Below, piece after piece: positions 24,785 to 33,819 of a stretch of 64,000 bases of DNA; the stretch's first letter is position 1; every line of letters starts with the position of its first letter. The notes below the pieces were generated by a model. The model was given only the letters and a program-made list of their open reading frames with translations. It did no database searches and was not told the origin of the DNA. Source of the stretch: Alkalicella caledoniensis (lineage in GTDB: Bacteria; Bacillota; Proteinivoracia; Proteinivoracales; Proteinivoracaceae); contig NZ_CP058559.1 of assembly GCF_014467015.1 (NCBI RefSeq), forward strand, positions 3,472,001-3,536,000, written 5' to 3'. The position numbers and the translations under genes were made by a program.

Positions 24785-27700
24785 ATGTTTTTAAAAAAAA
24801 TTGAACTTAATGGATTTAAATCTTTCGCTAATAAAACAGAGTTTGATATAAATAAAGGCATTACTGCTGTAGTGGGGCCAAACGGTAGTGGAAAAAGTAA
24901 TATTATCGACGGTATCAAATGGGTTTTAGGGGAGCAAAGTGCCAAAACCCTTAGAGGCGCAAAAATGGAAGATGTAATTTTTGCTGGATCCGATAGTAAG
25001 AGACAAAAAAACTATGCTGAGGTTTCCTTAACCTTTGACAATAACGATAAAAAACTAAACTTAGACTACTCTGAGATAACCATAACTAGAAGAATATTTA
25101 GAGATGGAGAAAGTGAATATTTTATTAACAAGACTAATTGCCGTCTAAAGGACATACATGAGCTTTTTATGGATACTGGTATAGGGCGGGAAGCATATTC
25201 TATAATAAGCCAGGGCCAGGTAGAAGAAGTGTTAAGTAGTAGACCTGAAGAAAAGAGGATAATTTTCGAAGAAGCTGCTGGAATTGTTAAATATAAAAAT
25301 AAAAAGAAAGAAAGTTTGAAAAAACTTGAGGAAACAGAACAGAATCTTACAAGGGTAGATGATATCCTTTATCAACATGAACAGGACATGCCCCAAGTTA
25401 AGGAACAGGCAGAAAAGGCAAAGAAGTACAAAGATCTCAAGGATAAGCTTAAAGGGCTAGAAGTGTCTTTAGTATTAAATAAAATTGAATCATTAGAAAA
25501 GCAATACGAAGATGCTGGTAGTCAGATTAGCCTTTATAAAAATCAACAAAATGACATATTTCGAGCCTTTGAACTAACTGAAGAAAACCATCAGCAGATA
25601 ATCCTTGAATCTAAACAAATTGATGATCAACTCAATAGGTTGAGAAATGAAGAAATTGACCTTCTAAAAAACCTTGAAGAGTCTAAATATACAATCCAAC
25701 TGAATACACAACAAATAGAAGATGGTAAAAGAAGAATAGAGGCTATGGGTTTTGAATGTGCTGAGATTGAAAATGAAATATCGGAAAATGAAAAGCAAAA
25801 CAGTACATTAGATGTTAAATTAAATGAAGCTCAATTGAGTTTGAGTTCCGAAAAAGAGTCACTACATAATAAAGAAAATAATATTAACATTCTCATTGAA
25901 GAAATAGATACGAGAAAAAAAGAGATAGATGAGCTTAAAGAAAAGGTTATTGATATCTTAAATGAAACAGCTACATTGAGAAATGAAATTAAAAATCTTG
26001 AGGCAAATGTTCAAAGGCTTGAAGGGAGCATTGAGAAAAAGGATAGGGAAGAACAAGCCCTTATACTTAGAAAATCCACTATTCAACTTAAGCTAGATGA
26101 TTATAACAATAAGATAAATGATTTAAACGGTAAAATAAAAGACAAAGAAAACACTTTAGTAGTGCTTAACGCTTCTACAAAAAAACTTTTATCTGATATC
26201 ACCCAGAGAAAATCTGTTAAAGAAAGTAAACTCTCTAACATAAATGAACTAAGTTCAAAGATAAAGGCATTAAATCATTTAGAAGCTTCCTTTGCAGGTT
26301 ATAATATTGGACCTAAAGAAGTATTAAAGAAATACCAGAAAAATCCTAACCTAAAAGGCTCTGTAGCACAACTAATTACAGTTCCAGATTATTTAGCAGG
26401 AGCCATTGAGATAGCACTGGGTAGTAGTTTGCAATATATAGTTGTAGAAGATGACATTTTCGCATCTCAAGCTGTTGATTACCTTAAATCTAACAAGTTA
26501 GGCAGGGCTACTTTCTTACCACTTAACACAGTAAAAGGAAGTACTATAGATGTAAATATAGATAAGGGTGTTATAGGAGTGGCCTCTAAACTAATTGATT
26601 TTAATCCTATATACTCTGGTATAATAAACTTTTTGTTAGGAAGAATTATAATAGTTGATAATATAAAAAATGGCCTTACTCTAGCAAGAACTCTTAATTA
26701 TAAGTATAGAATAGTATCATTAGATGGAGAGGTAATAAATGCAGGAGGTTCTATAACTGGCGGTAAATACAGTACAAAATCAACAGGGCTCCTGCAAAGA
26801 AGTGTAGAAATCGAGCAACTTAAAAAAGACTGTGATACACATCAAGACCAATACAAAATAATAACACAGGAACTTTCTTTCCTTGAAGAAGAATATAACA
26901 ATACTCTAAAAATCAGTAAAGACAATGAAATCATACTAAATAAAATGAGGGAAGAGTCAAGGGACCTAAATCAACAGATTTTACTAAATAAACAAGAAAT
27001 AAAAGGTATTCAAGAGCATATTGATTTACTAGAACAGGAAAAAAAGTATGTGAACAATGAAAGAACCAGTATACTTGATAACATACAACGAAATAATATT
27101 TTGCTAGAAGAGAAAAAAACACAGCAAAGTAGCCTAAGTAACCAAATCACTAAACTAAACAATTTGAACACAAATAAAATTGATGACTACGAATCATTAA
27201 AATCAAAGGCTGTAAGTAAGCAAATAACCATAGTTTCTTTAGAACAAGAAATTCAATCCCTTAAAAAACAAAAAGTTATAATTCAACAAGGGTACAAAAG
27301 AAACACAGAAAAACTCAAGACTAACTTAGGGCAAATGGAAAAGCTAAACATTGACCTGAAAGAAAAAGAATCTGTTTCACAAAAAGCTAAATCTAAACAA
27401 ATGGAATTAGAAGAAAGAAAAATACTTCAAAGCCAAAAACAAAAGAAATATCAATCAATCAAAACTGAAATTGAAGAAAAACTTAGTATATCTAGCAATA
27501 AGATCAAAGATCTTACTGAGAGTAAAGAGCATCTTATTTCAAAAATTAATAATTTCAACCTAAAAAAATCTAAAATACTAATGGAGTTGGATGGCTGTAC
27601 AGAAAAACTCCTTAGCGAATACTTTTTAACTGTAGGAGAAGCTAAAGATTCATATAGCAGCTCTTTGGTGGTCAATGAACGGGATTGTCAAAAACAGGTT

Positions 27701-28351
27701 AACATTCTAAGGGAAGACCTAAAAGGTATAGGAGAGGTTAATTTAGGGGCCATTGAAGAATACAATCGCGTAACTCAGAAAATGGATTTTTTACAGCAGC
27801 AAAAGGATGATCTTAACAAAGCTAAACTTGACCTTAAAAAGATAATTTTTGAAATGGACAAACAAATGGCCACACAATTTGAATCGTCCTTCGAAAGGAT
27901 TAAAGAAAGCTTTAGTGAGGTCTTTAAAAAACTGTTCAACGGTGGAAGGGGATATTTAAGACTTACTGAACCAGATAATATCCTAGAAAGTGGCGTAGAG
28001 ATTTTCGCTCAACCTCCTGGGAAAAAGCTGCAGTCCATGATGCTGTTATCTGGTGGGGAGAAGGCTTTGACAGCCATCGCTTTATTATTTGCAATTCTTA
28101 TAACCAAACCTTCACCTTTTTGTGTATTAGATGAGATAGAGGCCTCACTAGATGAAGCCAATGTTGACAGATTTGGTGCATATCTAAAGGAGATGGCTAC
28201 TGAGAGTCAGTTCATTGTAGTAACACACAGAAAAGGTACCATGGAAAGTGCGGATATACTATATGGAATTACCATGGAGGAATTTGGTATTTCTAAGCAG
28301 ATATCAGTTAATCTTAATAATGATAATGAAAACAGTAAAAAGGTGGGGTAG
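24785..28351 (+). CDS. smc: Chromosome partition protein Smc
   Basis: A 1188-residue structural maintenance of chromosomes ATPase. Walker A GPNGSGKSN at 31-39; long coiled coils on both sides of a hinge (about 510-650); near the C terminus the signature LLSGGEKAL and Walker B FCVLDEIEASLDEAN. It folds and segregates the chromosome with ScpA and ScpB. Length is standard. The frame is open 42 bases upstream, but ATG at 24785 gives the conserved start MFLKKIELNGFKSF and follows GGAAGGTAGGGG. Confidence 0.97.
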   Translation: MFLKKIELNGFKSFANKTEFDINKGITAVVGPNGSGKSNIIDGIKWVLGEQSAKTLRGAKMEDVIFAGSDSKRQKNYAEVSLTFDNNDKKLNLDYSEITITRRIFRDGESEYFINKTNCRLKDIHELFMDTGIGREAYSIISQGQVEEVLSSRPEEKRIIFEEAAGIVKYKNKKKESLKKLEETEQNLTRVDDILYQHEQDMPQVKEQAEKAKKYKDLKDKLKGLEVSLVLNKIESLEKQYEDAGSQISLYKNQQNDIFRAFELTEENHQQIILESKQIDDQLNRLRNEEIDLLKNLEESKYTIQLNTQQIEDGKRRIEAMGFECAEIENEISENEKQNSTLDVKLNEAQLSLSSEKESLHNKENNINILIEEIDTRKKEIDELKEKVIDILNETATLRNEIKNLEANVQRLEGSIEKKDREEQALILRKSTIQLKLDDYNNKINDLNGKIKDKENTLVVLNASTKKLLSDITQRKSVKESKLSNINELSSKIKALNHLEASFAGYNIGPKEVLKKYQKNPNLKGSVAQLITVPDYLAGAIEIALGSSLQYIVVEDDIFASQAVDYLKSNKLGRATFLPLNTVKGSTIDVNIDKGVIGVASKLIDFNPIYSGIINFLLGRIIIVDNIKNGLTLARTLNYKYRIVSLDGEVINAGGSITGGKYSTKSTGLLQRSVEIEQLKKDCDTHQDQYKIITQELSFLEEEYNNTLKISKDNEIILNKMREESRDLNQQILLNKQEIKGIQEHIDLLEQEKKYVNNERTSILDNIQRNNILLEEKKTQQSSLSNQITKLNNLNTNKIDDYESLKSKAVSKQITIVSLEQEIQSLKKQKVIIQQGYKRNTEKLKTNLGQMEKLNIDLKEKESVSQKAKSKQMELEERKILQSQKQKKYQSIKTEIEEKLSISSNKIKDLTESKEHLISKINNFNLKKSKILMELDGCTEKLLSEYFLTVGEAKDSYSSSLVVNERDCQKQVNILREDLKGIGEVNLGAIEEYNRVTQKMDFLQQQKDDLNKAKLDLKKIIFEMDKQMATQFESSFERIKESFSEVFKKLFNGGRGYLRLTEPDNILESGVEIFAQPPGKKLQSMMLLSGGEKALTAIALLFAILITKPSPFCVLDEIEASLDEANVDRFGAYLKEMATESQFIVVTHRKGTMESADILYGITMEEFGISKQISVNLNNDNENSKKVG

Positions 28352-28353
28352 CA

Positions 28354-29265
28354 ATGTCATTACTTAATAAACTAAAAACAAGTTTAAATAAGACTAGAAC
28401 TAACTTAATAGGAGGTATTGATAGGGTATTAACATCTTTTAAAAAGCCTGACGAAGAATTCTTCGAAGAGATGGAAGATGTACTTTTATCAGCAGATGTA
28501 GGTATAAAAACAACTATGGAACTAATAGATGAGCTACGAGATCATTGTAAAAACAATAAAATACTCTCTGCTGATGACATAAAAGATTTTTTCAAAAAGA
28601 ACCTTGCTGAACACTTTTCATCACAAAATAATGAGTTGTCAGTGGCAGAAGGTGGTCCTACTGTTATCTTGGTTTGTGGAGTGAATGGAGTTGGAAAAAC
28701 AACAACCATTGGTAAATTAACTAATGTGTTAAAAGCAGATGGTAAAAAAGTACTTTTAGTAGCAGCAGATACATTCAGAGCAGCAGCAATTGAGCAGTTG
28801 AAGATATGGGGCGAAAGAAACAAGGTAGATGTCATAAGCCATCAAATGGGTAGTGACCCCAGCGCGGTGATATTTGATGGAATGCAAGCGGCCAAGTCGA
28901 GAAAAGTTGACTATGTAATCTGTGATACTGCAGGTAGATTACACTCAAAAGTTAATTTGATGGAAGAACTTAAGAAAATCAAGAGAGTAATACAAAAGGA
29001 AATTCCAAATGGGCCACATGAAAGCTTGCTAGTTCTTGATGGCACAACAGGTCAAAATGCTATTATGCAGGCAAATGCCTTTAAAGAGGCCACAGACTTA
29101 ACAGGTGTTGTTCTGACAAAGCTTGATGGAACGGCAAAAGGCGGCATCGTAATAGCAATCAATAGAGAATTAAACATCCCCATTAAATATATTGGCATAG
29201 GGGAACAGATAGATGATCTTAAACCCTTTAACGGCTCGGAGTTTGCCGATGCCTTATTTGACTAA
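28354..29265 (+). CDS. ftsY: Signal recognition particle receptor FtsY
   Basis: A 303-residue SRP GTPase that docks SRP-bound ribosomes at the membrane. NG domain: G1 GVNGVGKTT (109-117), DTAGR, TTGQNA and TKLDGTAKG. There is no long acidic N-terminal extension, as usual in Firmicutes. Two bases separate it from smc. Start: ATG at 28354 after AAGGTGGGG. Confidence 0.96.
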   Translation: MSLLNKLKTSLNKTRTNLIGGIDRVLTSFKKPDEEFFEEMEDVLLSADVGIKTTMELIDELRDHCKNNKILSADDIKDFFKKNLAEHFSSQNNELSVAEGGPTVILVCGVNGVGKTTTIGKLTNVLKADGKKVLLVAADTFRAAAIEQLKIWGERNKVDVISHQMGSDPSAVIFDGMQAAKSRKVDYVICDTAGRLHSKVNLMEELKKIKRVIQKEIPNGPHESLLVLDGTTGQNAIMQANAFKEATDLTGVVLTKLDGTAKGGIVIAINRELNIPIKYIGIGEQIDDLKPFNGSEFADALFD

Positions 29266-29285
29266 TTCTTTGTGGAGGTTTTACT

Positions 29286-29813
29286 ATGGATGCTTTGATT
29301 TTACAGTGTAAATTAGGAGATATAGACGCTTTTAATAGGCTCATTGAGGACTATAAGGATATTGCGTTGAAAATGGCAATCCAACTAACAGGCAGTATCC
29401 ATGAAGCAGAAGATATAATTCAAGAAGCGTTTATTAAAGTCTATAAGCACATAAAGAATTTTAATGGAGAGTGTAGTTTTACAACATGGCTGTATCAAAT
29501 CATCTTAAATTTATATAGAGATAGCTGCAAAAAAGCTAACAAACTATCTACAATTTCTATGGAAAAAATTTATGACAAGATTATGAATATACAGTGTCCA
29601 TCCCTTGATTTTGAATTAAAAGAAATAAGGGAGAGTATCTCGCAAAATATCAACAATCTACCTGATTTGACCCAAAAAGCAATATTATTAAAGGATTACT
29701 ACGGGTTTTCATACCAAGAAATCTCTAATATGCTAGAATGCTCCATAGATTCTGTTAAGACAAGGTTATATAGGGGAAGAAAATTTTTACAAGAGAATTT
29801 TCACTGGAGTTGA
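29286..29813 (+). CDS. ECF-type RNA polymerase sigma factor
   Basis: A 175-residue sigma-70 factor with only regions 2 and 4. Region 2 is about residues 10-75 (HEAEDIIQEAFIKVYKHI) and region 4 about 115-170 (GFSYQEISNMLECSIDSVKTRLYRGRKFL). It lies 20 bases after ftsY with GTGGAGG before ATG at 29286. No anti-sigma factor gene is adjacent, which is unusual for the ECF class. It is not part of this cluster in B. subtilis. Target promoters cannot be deduced from the window. Confidence 0.9.
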   Translation: MDALILQCKLGDIDAFNRLIEDYKDIALKMAIQLTGSIHEAEDIIQEAFIKVYKHIKNFNGECSFTTWLYQIILNLYRDSCKKANKLSTISMEKIYDKIMNIQCPSLDFELKEIRESISQNINNLPDLTQKAILLKDYYGFSYQEISNMLECSIDSVKTRLYRGRKFLQENFHWS

Positions 29814-29831
29814 TTTTGTATCTTGGAACAT

Positions 29832-29863
29832 AAAAAAGTGGCTAATATACCAGCCACTTTTTT
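29832..29863. terminator. Bidirectional terminator after the sigma gene
   Basis: AAAAAAGTGGCT and AGCCACTTTTTT form a perfect 12-bp stem with an eight-base loop. It sits between the sigma gene and the minus-strand 34-codon gene and suits both. Confidence 0.88.
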
Positions 29864-29870
29864 ATAATAA

Positions 29871-29975
29871 TTATTTGTCTTTGTTCTCTTTTTTCTTGAT
29901 GTGTATTCCAAGTTCTTGAGCTACTTCCTCTTGGAATTTTTGGGAGTTCAATAAGTCATTTAGATTTTTCTTCAT
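29871..29975 (-). CDS. 34-residue SASP-like microprotein
   Basis: A 34-codon frame on the minus strand with a near-perfect ribosome-binding site (AAGGAGGTGAC) eight bases or so ahead of ATG at 29975. The product (MKKNLNDLLNSQKFQEEVAQ onward) ends in a lysine-rich tail. Its middle, KFQEEVAQELGI, resembles the first conserved helix of the two SASPs here (YKYEVASELGL, LKNEIASELGL), but the second SASP block is missing. It ends at a shared bidirectional terminator. I infer a real small gene; a spore role is only a hypothesis. Confidence 0.65.
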   Translation of the reverse strand: MKKNLNDLLNSQKFQEEVAQELGIHIKKKENKDK

Positions 29976-30196
29976 GAATTGTCACCTCCTTAATTTTATT
30001 ATCTGTAAAAAACCAACTATAAATGTTGATAATACTTTCCATGTATCAGAAAGCCTTTTTAGCTGTCTCTTTTCAGAAGCAAAAATAAGTTTTCAAGGTT
30101 TTATAGCAACTTAGGATATAAGTTTTGGTGGATAGAATTCATACTGTTGGGTGTTATGGTGTTTTTGGTTGAATAAAGGTTTTTACCATAAAAAAC
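29976..30196. other. Spacer before ylxM
   Basis: About 220 bases between two divergent genes. Apart from the promoter of ylxM-ffh at its end I see no gene, clear hairpin or repeat. The minus-strand part must hold the promoter of the 34-codon gene, but I could not identify one with confidence. Confidence 0.5.
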
Positions 30197-30225
30197 TTGA
30201 CAAGCTTTAGAGTTTATATTAAAAT
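30197..30225 (+). promoter_or_regulatory. Promoter of ylxM-ffh
   Basis: TTGACA (30197-30202) and TAAAAT (30220-30225) with a 17-base spacer, a strong sigma-A match about 41 bases before ylxM. Confidence 0.75.
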
Positions 30226-30266
30226 CAGACTGTAAAGTAAAAATACTTAACAGGGGTGATTTGGAA

Positions 30267-30596
30267 ATGTTGGATAAAGTCACTCATTTAAATGATCTAT
30301 ATGATATATATGGGCAGCTGTTGACACAAAAGCAGCAGCATATATTTCAAATGTATTATCAAGATGACTTGTCACTAGGTGAAATAGCAGAGCAGGTAAA
30401 CACTAGTAGACAGGCTGTGTATGACAACCTTAAGAGAGTAGCAAACATACTAGAAAGCTATGAAACAAAGCTTAACTTATATAAAAAAGATAAAGATCTA
30501 AGCAAAATTTTAGACAGGCTAGAAGAAAGTATAGGTAGTAAGAACATTGAAAAATCAAAAGAGCTAATTACTCTTTTAAAACAGAATCTGGGGTGA
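30267..30596 (+). CDS. ylxM: YlxM (UPF0122) SRP-associated helix-turn-helix protein
   Basis: A 109-residue all-helical protein with a sigma-region-4-like helix-turn-helix (LGEIAEQVNTSRQAVYDNLKR). It belongs to the YlxM family, which is always found with ffh and has been reported to affect SRP function in related bacteria. The stop codon lies four bases before the ffh start. ATG at 30267 is better spaced from AGGGGTG than the TTG at 30261. Confidence 0.92.
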   Translation: MLDKVTHLNDLYDIYGQLLTQKQQHIFQMYYQDDLSLGEIAEQVNTSRQAVYDNLKRVANILESYETKLNLYKKDKDLSKILDRLEESIGSKNIEKSKELITLLKQNLG

Positions 30597-30600
30597 TAAA

Positions 30601-31923
30601 ATGTTTCAAAACCTTTCTGATAAACTGCAAGATGTATTTAAAAAGCTAAAAGGAAAAGGAAAACTAACAGAAGCTGATATCAAAGAAGCCATGAGGGAAG
30701 TTAGAATAGCCTTACTAGAGGCAGATGTCAACTTTCAGGTGGTTAAAGATTTTGTAAATAAAGTCCGTGAGAAAAGTGTTGGTAGTGAGATTTTAGAAAG
30801 CTTAACTCCTGGACAACATGTTATAAAGATTGTAAGGGATGAACTTCAAGCCCTAATGGGTGGTATTAAAAGCGATATCGTTTTAGCTAAATCTCCATCA
30901 ACTATTATGCTTGTGGGTTTACAAGGTGCTGGTAAAACTACCATGGCTGCTAAGCTGGCACTAAAATACAAAAACCGAAAGCCGCTGTTAGTAGCTGCAG
31001 ATATATACCGTCCAGCTGCTATTAAACAATTAGAAGTTTTAGGACAACAACTAGGGGCTGAAGTTTTTAAACTTGGCGATAAGGTCTCACCTGTTGATAT
31101 TTGTAAAGCAGGTTTAGAACATGCTAAGAAAAACGGTTTTGATTTGGTTATTTTCGATACAGCTGGTCGCTTGCACATAGATGAGCAACTCATGGAAGAA
31201 CTAGAAGGTATTAAAAAATCTGCCAACCCAGATGAAGTATTGTTAGTGGTTGATGCCATGACTGGTCAAGATGCAGTTAATGTGGCCAAGTCATTTAATG
31301 AGAGATTAGATATAACAGGAGTAATTTTAACTAAGTTTGACGGAGACACCAGAGGTGGAGCAGCACTATCTATTAAAGCTGTTACAGGTAAACCCATTAA
31401 ACTTGTTGGTAAAGGTGAAAAAATTGAAGATTTAGATGTATTTCATCCAGACAGAATGGCCTCAAGAATACTGGGGATGGGTGATGTTTTATCACTGATT
31501 GAAAGAGCTGAGGAAGCCGTTGATGTTGAAAAAGCTAAAGAATGGCAAAAAAAGCTACAAACCCAGCAATTTACATTGGATGACTTTGTAGAGCAGCTAC
31601 AACAAATTAAGAAGATGGGCCCTATGGACCAAATACTTGGCATGATTCCTGGTATGGGTGGGAAGATGAAAGGTCTTTCTGTTGATGAAAAAGAATTTGT
31701 AAAAATAGAAGCTATCATTAGCTCTATGACCAAAAAAGAGCGTATTACTCCAAGTATTATAAATGGAAGTAGAAGAAAAAGAATAGCTATGGGTTCAGGT
31801 ACTAAAATTCAAGATGTAAATAGACTTTTAAAACAATTTGAGCAGATGCAAAAGATGATGAAGCAATTTAGCTCTATGGAAAAAAGCATGAAAAAAGGTA
31901 AGAAACCCTTTCCCTTTTTCTAA
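30601..31923 (+). CDS. ffh: Signal recognition particle protein Ffh
   Basis: A 440-residue SRP GTPase that binds signal sequences and 4.5S/6S RNA. N domain 1-95, G domain with GLQGAGKTT (106-114), DTAGR and TKFDGDTRGG, then the methionine-rich M domain from about 300 with MIPGMGG and the RNA-binding SRRKRIAMGSGT. Start: ATG at 30601 after GGGGTG. Partner receptor ftsY is upstream. Confidence 0.97.
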   Translation: MFQNLSDKLQDVFKKLKGKGKLTEADIKEAMREVRIALLEADVNFQVVKDFVNKVREKSVGSEILESLTPGQHVIKIVRDELQALMGGIKSDIVLAKSPSTIMLVGLQGAGKTTMAAKLALKYKNRKPLLVAADIYRPAAIKQLEVLGQQLGAEVFKLGDKVSPVDICKAGLEHAKKNGFDLVIFDTAGRLHIDEQLMEELEGIKKSANPDEVLLVVDAMTGQDAVNVAKSFNERLDITGVILTKFDGDTRGGAALSIKAVTGKPIKLVGKGEKIEDLDVFHPDRMASRILGMGDVLSLIERAEEAVDVEKAKEWQKKLQTQQFTLDDFVEQLQQIKKMGPMDQILGMIPGMGGKMKGLSVDEKEFVKIEAIISSMTKKERITPSIINGSRRKRIAMGSGTKIQDVNRLLKQFEQMQKMMKQFSSMEKSMKKGKKPFPFF

Positions 31924-31960
31924 ATAGTATTTTTTATATAATGTAAAGGAGGTGAATTAC

Positions 31961-32209
31961 ATGGCAGTTAAAATTCGTTTAAGAAGAATGGGTTCTAAAA
32001 AAAGACCATTCTACAGAGTAGTTGTTGCTGATTCCCGTTCTCCAAGAGACGGTCGTTTCATAGAAGAGATTGGTTACTATAACCCAATTTCAGAGCCAGC
32101 TGAAGTTAAAATTGACGTAGAAAAGGCTCAAGAATGGTTAGGAAAAGGAGCACAGCCTTCTGACACCGTGAAGTCTTTACTTAAAAACGCCGGTGCTCTA
32201 GAGAAATAG
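31961..32209 (+). CDS. rpsP: 30S ribosomal protein S16
   Basis: An 82-residue small-subunit protein; [19 protein letters not shown] at the N terminus is diagnostic. Start: ATG at 31961 after AAAGGAGGTG; the nine earlier bases of open frame are not used. It begins the conserved rpsP-khpA-rimM-trmD-rplS block. Confidence 0.97.
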   Translation: MAVKIRLRRMGSKKRPFYRVVVADSRSPRDGRFIEEIGYYNPISEPAEVKIDVEKAQEWLGKGAQPSDTVKSLLKNAGALEK

Positions 32210-32235
32210 ACCCTAAGTAAAAGGAGGTCTTTATC

Positions 32236-32466
32236 GTGAAAGAGCTAGTGGAATTTTTAGCCAAATCATTGGTAGATAATCCAGAGCAAGTTGTGGTCAC
32301 CCAAAGACAAAGGGAAAAGACCATGGTACTTGAGTTAAAGGTTGCCCAAGAAGATATGGGCAAGGTTATCGGTAAAAGTGGTAAAATAGCCAAGGCAATG
32401 AGAACAGTAGTTAATGCTGCCGCAGCAAGAAATAATGTAGATGTAGTAGTAGACATTTTGGGTTAG
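32236..32466 (+). CDS. khpA: KH-domain RNA-binding protein KhpA
   Basis: A 76-residue single KH-domain protein (YlqC). The GKVIGKSGKIAKAMR loop carries the GXXG RNA-contact motif. In Firmicutes KhpA pairs with KhpB and affects small-RNA stability and cell-wall growth. Start: GTG at 32236 after AAGGAGG. A hairpin follows. Confidence 0.94.
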   Translation: MKELVEFLAKSLVDNPEQVVVTQRQREKTMVLELKVAQEDMGKVIGKSGKIAKAMRTVVNAAAARNNVDVVVDILG

Positions 32467-32482
32467 AGTTTATCTCTAACCC
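32460..32482 (+). terminator. Hairpin after khpA
   Basis: GGGTTAGAG and CTCTAACCC form a perfect 9-bp stem that overlaps the khpA stop codon. No long T run follows, so it may be an attenuator or mRNA-processing site inside the operon. Confidence 0.6.
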
Positions 32483-32519
32483 TTAAATTCAATTACCGTT
32501 GGATTGGAGTGGCAAGAAA

Positions 32520-33014
32520 ATGGAACAGAAAATAAAAGTAGGAAAAATAACATCAACCCACGGAGTAAGAGGAGAAGTAAAGATATACCCACTATCTGAC
32601 ATTTCAACTAGATTTGAAAAAGGCAGTGACTTGATCCTTGGAAATTTAAAACTGACTATAGAAAAAAGCAGACCCCATAAAAACATGTTTATAATTAAGT
32701 TTAAGGGTTATGATAATATAAATGATATTTTGGAATTTGTAGGTAACTACCTTGAAATTAATAAGAGGGATGTTGCACCACTTCCTGAAGGTCAATACTA
32801 CTTATTTGATATAATTGACTGCGAGGTCTATACAGATGATGATGTGTACATAGGTAAAGTGGAATCTGTTATAGAAACTGGCAGTAACGATGTATATGTA
32901 ATAAAAAACGGGTCTAAAGAAGTCCTTATACCCGCTATACGCCAAGTTGTTTCTAAGGTAGATATTGATAATAAGAAAATAACAATCACGCCTTTAGAGG
33001 GGTTATTAGAATGA
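32520..33014 (+). CDS. rimM: 16S rRNA processing protein RimM
   Basis: A 164-residue 30S maturation factor with an N-terminal RimM barrel (GKITSTHGVRGEVKIYP) and a C-terminal PRC-barrel (YYLFDIIDCEVYTDDD). ATG at 32520 fits the family start better than the in-frame ATG at 32499. It overlaps trmD by four bases, indicating coupled translation. Confidence 0.95.
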   Translation: MEQKIKVGKITSTHGVRGEVKIYPLSDISTRFEKGSDLILGNLKLTIEKSRPHKNMFIIKFKGYDNINDILEFVGNYLEINKRDVAPLPEGQYYLFDIIDCEVYTDDDVYIGKVESVIETGSNDVYVIKNGSKEVLIPAIRQVVSKVDIDNKKITITPLEGLLE

Positions 33015-33730
33015 TAATAGATATTTTAACTATTTTCCCTGAAATGTTTGAAGGTCCTTTTGGAAATAGCATTTTAAAAAGGGCTCAAGAAAATGGAATT
33101 GTGAATATTGCTTTACATGATATAAGGGATTATAGTAATAATAAACATAAAAAGGTAGATGATTACCCATATGGTGGCGGTGCGGGAATGGTTATGAAAC
33201 CGGAACCTTTCTTTGAAGCTTTCAAGCACATTGATTATAATGACGAAACTGAGATTATCCTACTAACACCTCAAGGGGAGCCATTTAACCAAGAAATTGC
33301 AAATGACCTTGTTAAGAAGAAACATTTAGTATTTTTATGTGGTCACTATGAAGGTATAGACTACAGGGTACAGGAGCATTTTGTGACAAAAGAGGTATCC
33401 CTTGGTGATTTTGTCCTTACAGGTGGCGAACTACCTGCCATGGTTATCACTGATGCTGTGGTGAGACTAATCCCTGGTAGTATAGGTAAGGAAGAGTCCT
33501 TTTTAAATGATTCTTTTCAAAATGGTTTGCTAGAGCACCCACACTATACACGTCCCCAAGAAATACATGGGTACAAAGTTCCTGATGTACTTTTATCTGG
33601 AAATCACCAGGAGATAGAAAAGTGGCGTACTGAGAAATCCTATGAAATCACTGTAAATAAACGCCCAGATTTGATTAAAAATATACCAGAAGACACCCTA
33701 AAAAAAATAAAAAAAGTTTGTAAAGAATAA
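33011..33730 (+). CDS. trmD: tRNA (guanine(37)-N1)-methyltransferase
   Basis: A 239-residue SPOUT methyltransferase that makes m1G37 and prevents frameshifting. The knot motifs TPQGEPF, LCGHYEGIDYRV and SLGDFVLTGGELPAM are intact, as is GGGAGMVMKPEP. Start: ATG at 33011 overlapping rimM by four bases. The -35 box of the rplS promoter overlaps its 3' end. Confidence 0.97.
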   Translation: MIIDILTIFPEMFEGPFGNSILKRAQENGIVNIALHDIRDYSNNKHKKVDDYPYGGGAGMVMKPEPFFEAFKHIDYNDETEIILLTPQGEPFNQEIANDLVKKKHLVFLCGHYEGIDYRVQEHFVTKEVSLGDFVLTGGELPAMVITDAVVRLIPGSIGKEESFLNDSFQNGLLEHPHYTRPQEIHGYKVPDVLLSGNHQEIEKWRTEKSYEITVNKRPDLIKNIPEDTLKKIKKVCKE

Positions 33731-33746
33731 AAAAATGTGTTACAAT
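33718..33746 (+). promoter_or_regulatory. Promoter of rplS
   Basis: TTGTAA (33718-33723) and TACAAT (33741-33746) with a 17-base spacer, overlapping the end of trmD. Confidence 0.65.
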
Positions 33747-33752
33747 ATATTG

Positions 33753-33806
33753 GGTATTACGGGCGGTCCTCTACTGGTTTTATAAGTAAGAACGTCTATG
33801 TTGGAA
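33753..33806 (+). promoter_or_regulatory. Candidate L19 leader
   Basis: The 60-base untranslated stretch between the rplS promoter and its ribosome-binding site contains GGGCGGTCCTCTACT and a later GAACGTCTATGTTGG. A structured autoregulatory leader is known before rplS in Firmicutes, and the CGGTCCTCT block agrees with my memory of it. I could not fold or search it. Confidence 0.45.
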
Positions 33807-33819
33807 GGAGGGAATAGCC

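Noticed and set aside
29976-30050. Sigma-G promoter for the 34-codon minus-strand gene
   Set aside because: The best candidate (GATAC, 17 bases, CATTTAT) mismatches both consensus elements, so I do not list it.
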